From an uncultured Collinsella sp. (GTDB taxonomy: Bacteria; Actinomycetota; Coriobacteriia; Coriobacteriales; Coriobacteriaceae): a DNA stretch of 7,534 nucleotides. The position numbers were made by a program, and so were the translations under genes. The DNA lies in NCBI GenBank assembly GCA_958431945.1, contig CAUASQ010000078.1, positions 1 to 7,534 on the forward strand, read 5' to 3'. Every line of letters begins with the position of its first letter. The first letter of the stretch is position 1. A model generated the notes under the pieces. That model saw only the letters and a list, made by a program, of their open reading frames with translations, had not been told where the DNA came from and made no database searches. This document shows, in pieces, positions 5,558 through 7,534 of the stretch.

Positions 5558-6325
5558 ATGGCAATTAAACAGACGGCGGGTAGGGATGCTCTAGGGGACT
5601 TTGCCCCCAAATTCGCACAGCTCAACGACGACGTGCTGTTCGGCGAGGTGTGGAGCCGGGAGGGCGAGCTTTCCTTACGCGACCGCAGCATAGTGACGAT
5701 GGTTGCCCTGATGGCGCAGGGGCTGACGGACTCCTCGTTCCAATATCATCTGATGTCCGCAAAGAACAACGGGGTGACCAGGGCTGAGATAGCGGAAATC
5801 ATTATGCACGCGGCGTTTTACGCGGGATGGCCCAAGGCGTGGGCGGCCTTCCGCATGGCGAAGGAGGTCTGGGCGGACGAGGACGACGGCGCCGACGCAA
5901 AGGCCCGACACCAAAACGAGATGGCCTTTCCTATCGGTGCCCCCAACGACGCATTTGCGAAGTACTTTATCGGGCAAAGCTACCTCGCGCCCCTTTCCAC
6001 CGAGCAGGTCGGCATTTACAACGTTACGTTCGAGCCCGGCTGCCGCAACAACTGGCACGTCCATCACGCCAAAAGCGGTGGCGGACAGATCCTCGTCTGC
6101 GTGGCCGGTCGAGGGCTTTACCAGGAATGGGGTAAACCGGCACAGGAACTGCGCCCTGGCGACGTGGTCAACATCGCTCCGGGTGTGAAACATTGGCACG
6201 GTGCGGCGCCCGACAGCTGGTTCTCCCATCTCGCGGTGGAGGTTCCGGGCGAGGAGGCCTCCAACGAGTGGTTGGAGCCCGTGGACGACGAGCAATACCT
6301 TAAAGCGACTGACAAGGAGGCTTAA
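5558..6325 (+). CDS. Carboxymuconolactone decarboxylase-cupin fusion protein (255 aa)
   Basis: Residues about 25-107 form a carboxymuconolactone decarboxylase (CMD/AhpD-fold) domain (LRDRSIVTMVALMAQG at 40-55, NGVTRAEIAEIIMHAAFYAG at 71-90). Residues about 145-232 form a cupin domain. The CMD part has no cysteine at all, so it cannot work as an AhpD-type CxxC peroxidase. Cupin motif 1 is GCRNNWHVHHAKSGGGQIL (161-179) with metal ligands His167 and His169 but Gln177 where Glu is usual. Motif 2 (GDVVNIAPGVKHWHG, 201-215) supplies His212. The substrate is unknown. The start is MAIKQTAG, not the upstream ATG at 5525, because AGGAGG lies 9 nt before 5558. It is the first intact gene of the MerR-controlled operon and is followed 2 bp later by the hydrolase. 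Confidence 0.9.
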   Translation: MAIKQTAGRDALGDFAPKFAQLNDDVLFGEVWSREGELSLRDRSIVTMVALMAQGLTDSSFQYHLMSAKNNGVTRAEIAEIIMHAAFYAGWPKAWAAFRMAKEVWADEDDGADAKARHQNEMAFPIGAPNDAFAKYFIGQSYLAPLSTEQVGIYNVTFEPGCRNNWHVHHAKSGGGQILVCVAGRGLYQEWGKPAQELRPGDVVNIAPGVKHWHGAAPDSWFSHLAVEVPGEEASNEWLEPVDDEQYLKATDKEA

Positions 6326-6327
6326 AC

Positions 6328-7299
6328 ATGGAACAGTTGAATCTGACGCAGGAATGGGACAAGGTATTCCCCAAAAGCGATAAGGTTGAGCACAGCAAGG
6401 CGACCTTCCACAACCGATACGGCATCACGCTGGCGGCCGACGTCTACGTGCCAAAGAACGTGGAGGGCAAGCTGCCTGCCATCGCCGTCAGCGGTCCGTT
6501 TGGCGCGGTGAAGGAGCAAACGTCCGGCCTTTATGCGCAGAAAATGGCGGAGCTGGGCTTTTTCGCGATTGCCTTCGACCCGTCCTATACCGGCGAGAGC
6601 GGCGGTGTGCCCCGCTATGTAGCATCGCCGGACATCAACACCGAGGATTTCTGCGCAGCGGTGGATTTCCTCTCCGTGCAGAATAACGTTGACACGGAGC
6701 GCATCGGCATCATCGGCATCTGCGGTTGGGGCGGCATGGCAGTCAATGCGGCGGCCATCGACACCCGCATCAAAGCTACCGCGGCTATGACGATGTACGA
6801 CATGACCCGCGTGACCGCCAATGGCTATTTTGACGCCGAGGATTCTGAGCAGGCACGCTTCGAAAAGCGGAAAGCGCTGAATGTACAGCGCACCGAGGAC
6901 TATAAAAACGGCAGTTACGCGCTGGCGGGCGGCGTGGTCGATCCGCTGCCGGGGGACGCGCCGCAGTTTGTGGCGGACTATTACGCCTACTACAAGACTC
7001 CGCGAGGCTACCATCCCCGCAGCCTTGGCTCCAATGGCGGCTGGAATGTGACGTCCTCACTGTCGTTTTTGAATATGCCGATTTTGCAATATAGCAGCGA
7101 AATCCGCTCTGCTGTGTTGCTGGTGCATGGCGAGAAGGCGCACTCCCGCTATTTCAGCGAAACCGCGTACAGCAAACTGACCGGGGACAACAAGGAGCTG
7201 CTTATTATCCCTGGTGCCAGCCACACCGACCTTTACGATCAGATGGACGCCATTCCGTTTGGAAAGCTGAAAGCGTTCTTTGAGGAGTATTTGAAATAA
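6328..7299 (+). CDS. Alpha/beta hydrolase with cysteine nucleophile, dienelactone-hydrolase-like (323 aa)
   Basis: Cytoplasmic alpha/beta-hydrolase fold enzyme without signal peptide. The nucleophile elbow reads GIIGICGWGG (127-136), so the nucleophile is Cys132 (G-x-C-x-G), as in dienelactone hydrolases, not the usual serine. The oxyanion-hole strand is AIAVSGPFGA (51-60). The catalytic histidine is His299 in PGASHTD. The acid position, usually HGxxD, reads VHGEKAHS (266-273) with Ala271, so Glu269 or another residue must serve. The family is common in gut Firmicutes and Bacteroidota beside flavodoxins and cupin/CMD genes. AAGGAGG lies 7 nt before the ATG and only 2 bp separate it from the fusion gene, implying co-transcription. 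Substrate unknown; a small ester or lactone is a guess from the dienelactone-like nucleophile. Confidence 0.87.
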   Translation: MEQLNLTQEWDKVFPKSDKVEHSKATFHNRYGITLAADVYVPKNVEGKLPAIAVSGPFGAVKEQTSGLYAQKMAELGFFAIAFDPSYTGESGGVPRYVASPDINTEDFCAAVDFLSVQNNVDTERIGIIGICGWGGMAVNAAAIDTRIKATAAMTMYDMTRVTANGYFDAEDSEQARFEKRKALNVQRTEDYKNGSYALAGGVVDPLPGDAPQFVADYYAYYKTPRGYHPRSLGSNGGWNVTSSLSFLNMPILQYSSEIRSAVLLVHGEKAHSRYFSETAYSKLTGDNKELLIIPGASHTDLYDQMDAIPFGKLKAFFEEYLK

Positions 7300-7387
7300 G
7301 GCGTGCCTTGATTCAATGCCAAGTCTCCAGCAACGATTCTTCTAAAGAGTGGAAGTAGCTGAAACGAGGCGACTGCATAGCTCCATC

Positions 7388-7429
7388 TGTTTTGGTTAAA
7401 ACAAAAAATATGCCGCGCGCCTGCGGCAT
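7388..7429. promoter_or_regulatory. Tandem hairpins ahead of the FMN-reductase gene; terminator-like on the minus strand
   Basis: TGTTTT-GGTT-AAAACA (7388-7403) is followed by ATGCCGC (7410-7416) paired with GCGGCAT (7423-7429). The second stem ends 1 nt before the AAGGAGGG ribosome binding site. On the plus strand no T-run follows. On the minus strand the hairpin runs into ATTTTTTGTTTT, a perfect intrinsic terminator, although no minus-strand gene is visible in front of it. It could insulate the operon from antisense transcription or tune translation of the reductase. Confidence 0.55.
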
Positions 7430-7446
7430 GAAGGAGGGAGATTCTT

Positions 7447-7534
7447 ATGAATATCGTTGTATTGAGTGGTAGCCCGCGCAAGGGCGCCAATACCGACACC
7501 ATGGTCGAGGCGTTTGCCGAGACCGCGCGTGAGG
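7447..7534 (+). CDS. NADPH-dependent FMN reductase / flavodoxin-fold protein, N-terminal fragment
   Basis: The first 29 codons are visible; the gene continues past the right edge. The product starts MNIVVLSGSPRKGANTDTMV. The SGSPRKGANT segment (7-16) is the phosphate-binding loop for FMN in the flavodoxin-like NADPH-dependent FMN reductase family (iron-sulfur flavoproteins included). AAGGAGGG lies 8 nt before the ATG. It is separated from the hydrolase by 147 bp containing tandem hairpins, so it may be in the same operon or have its own control. The reductase could supply reduced flavin or electrons for redox chemistry linked to the upstream enzymes. Confidence 0.88.
   Translation, partial: MNIVVLSGSPRKGANTDTMVEAFAETARE

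Overview
The window looks like a chromosomal stretch of a host-associated, GC-rich Actinomycetota, most likely a coriobacterium (Collinsella/Olsenella/Eggerthella-like). This rests on the very GC-rich codon use of the left third, strong AGGAGG-type ribosome binding sites throughout, and the gene mix. The genus is an inference from style, not from a marker gene.

Left block (1-2552, minus strand, very GC-rich): an overlapping operon for a lantibiotic-immunity-type ABC transporter. It holds an ATPase with the E-loop variant of the Q-loop, then MutE/EpiE-like and MutG-like permeases. The start of a two-component response regulator follows, running off the left edge. The reading order is ATPase, permease, permease, regulator. 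Start and stop codons overlap (ATGA, TGATG), which implies translational coupling. No lantibiotic precursor or modification enzyme is present, so this reads as an antimicrobial-peptide sensing and self-protection module.

Middle block (about 2748-4848, lower GC): a patchwork accessory region. It opens with a TetR-family gene cut off after 33 codons and divergent from the transporter operon. Next is a compact cassette resembling a type III (RNA-protein) toxin-antitoxin system: an extended -10 promoter, about 95 bp of potentially structured sequence, a strong GNRA-capped hairpin, a ToxN/CptN-like toxin gene and a terminator. On the opposite strand is a yjdF (DUF2992) gene preceded by what appears to be a yjdF-class azaaromatic riboswitch. 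Its anti-Shine-Dalgarno segment can mask the start site. The block closes with the C-terminal scrap of a DUF4143-type ATPase and a bidirectional terminator. Broken genes at both ends suggest an insertion/deletion hot spot.

Right block (4849-7534): a MerR regulator divergent from an operon encoding a carboxymuconolactone-decarboxylase/cupin fusion, an alpha/beta hydrolase with a cysteine nucleophile, and the start of an NADPH-dependent FMN reductase/flavodoxin-fold protein. A clean MerR-type dyad lies in the divergent region. Between the dyad and the operon is an amber-interrupted stretch that may be the tail of a lost oxidoreductase. The set looks like a small redox/xenobiotic-response operon, possibly acquired from lower-GC gut bacteria.

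The best candidates for something not well described are the type III toxin-antitoxin-like cassette, whose putative RNA partner has no obvious tandem repeats, and the riboswitch-controlled yjdF beside it.
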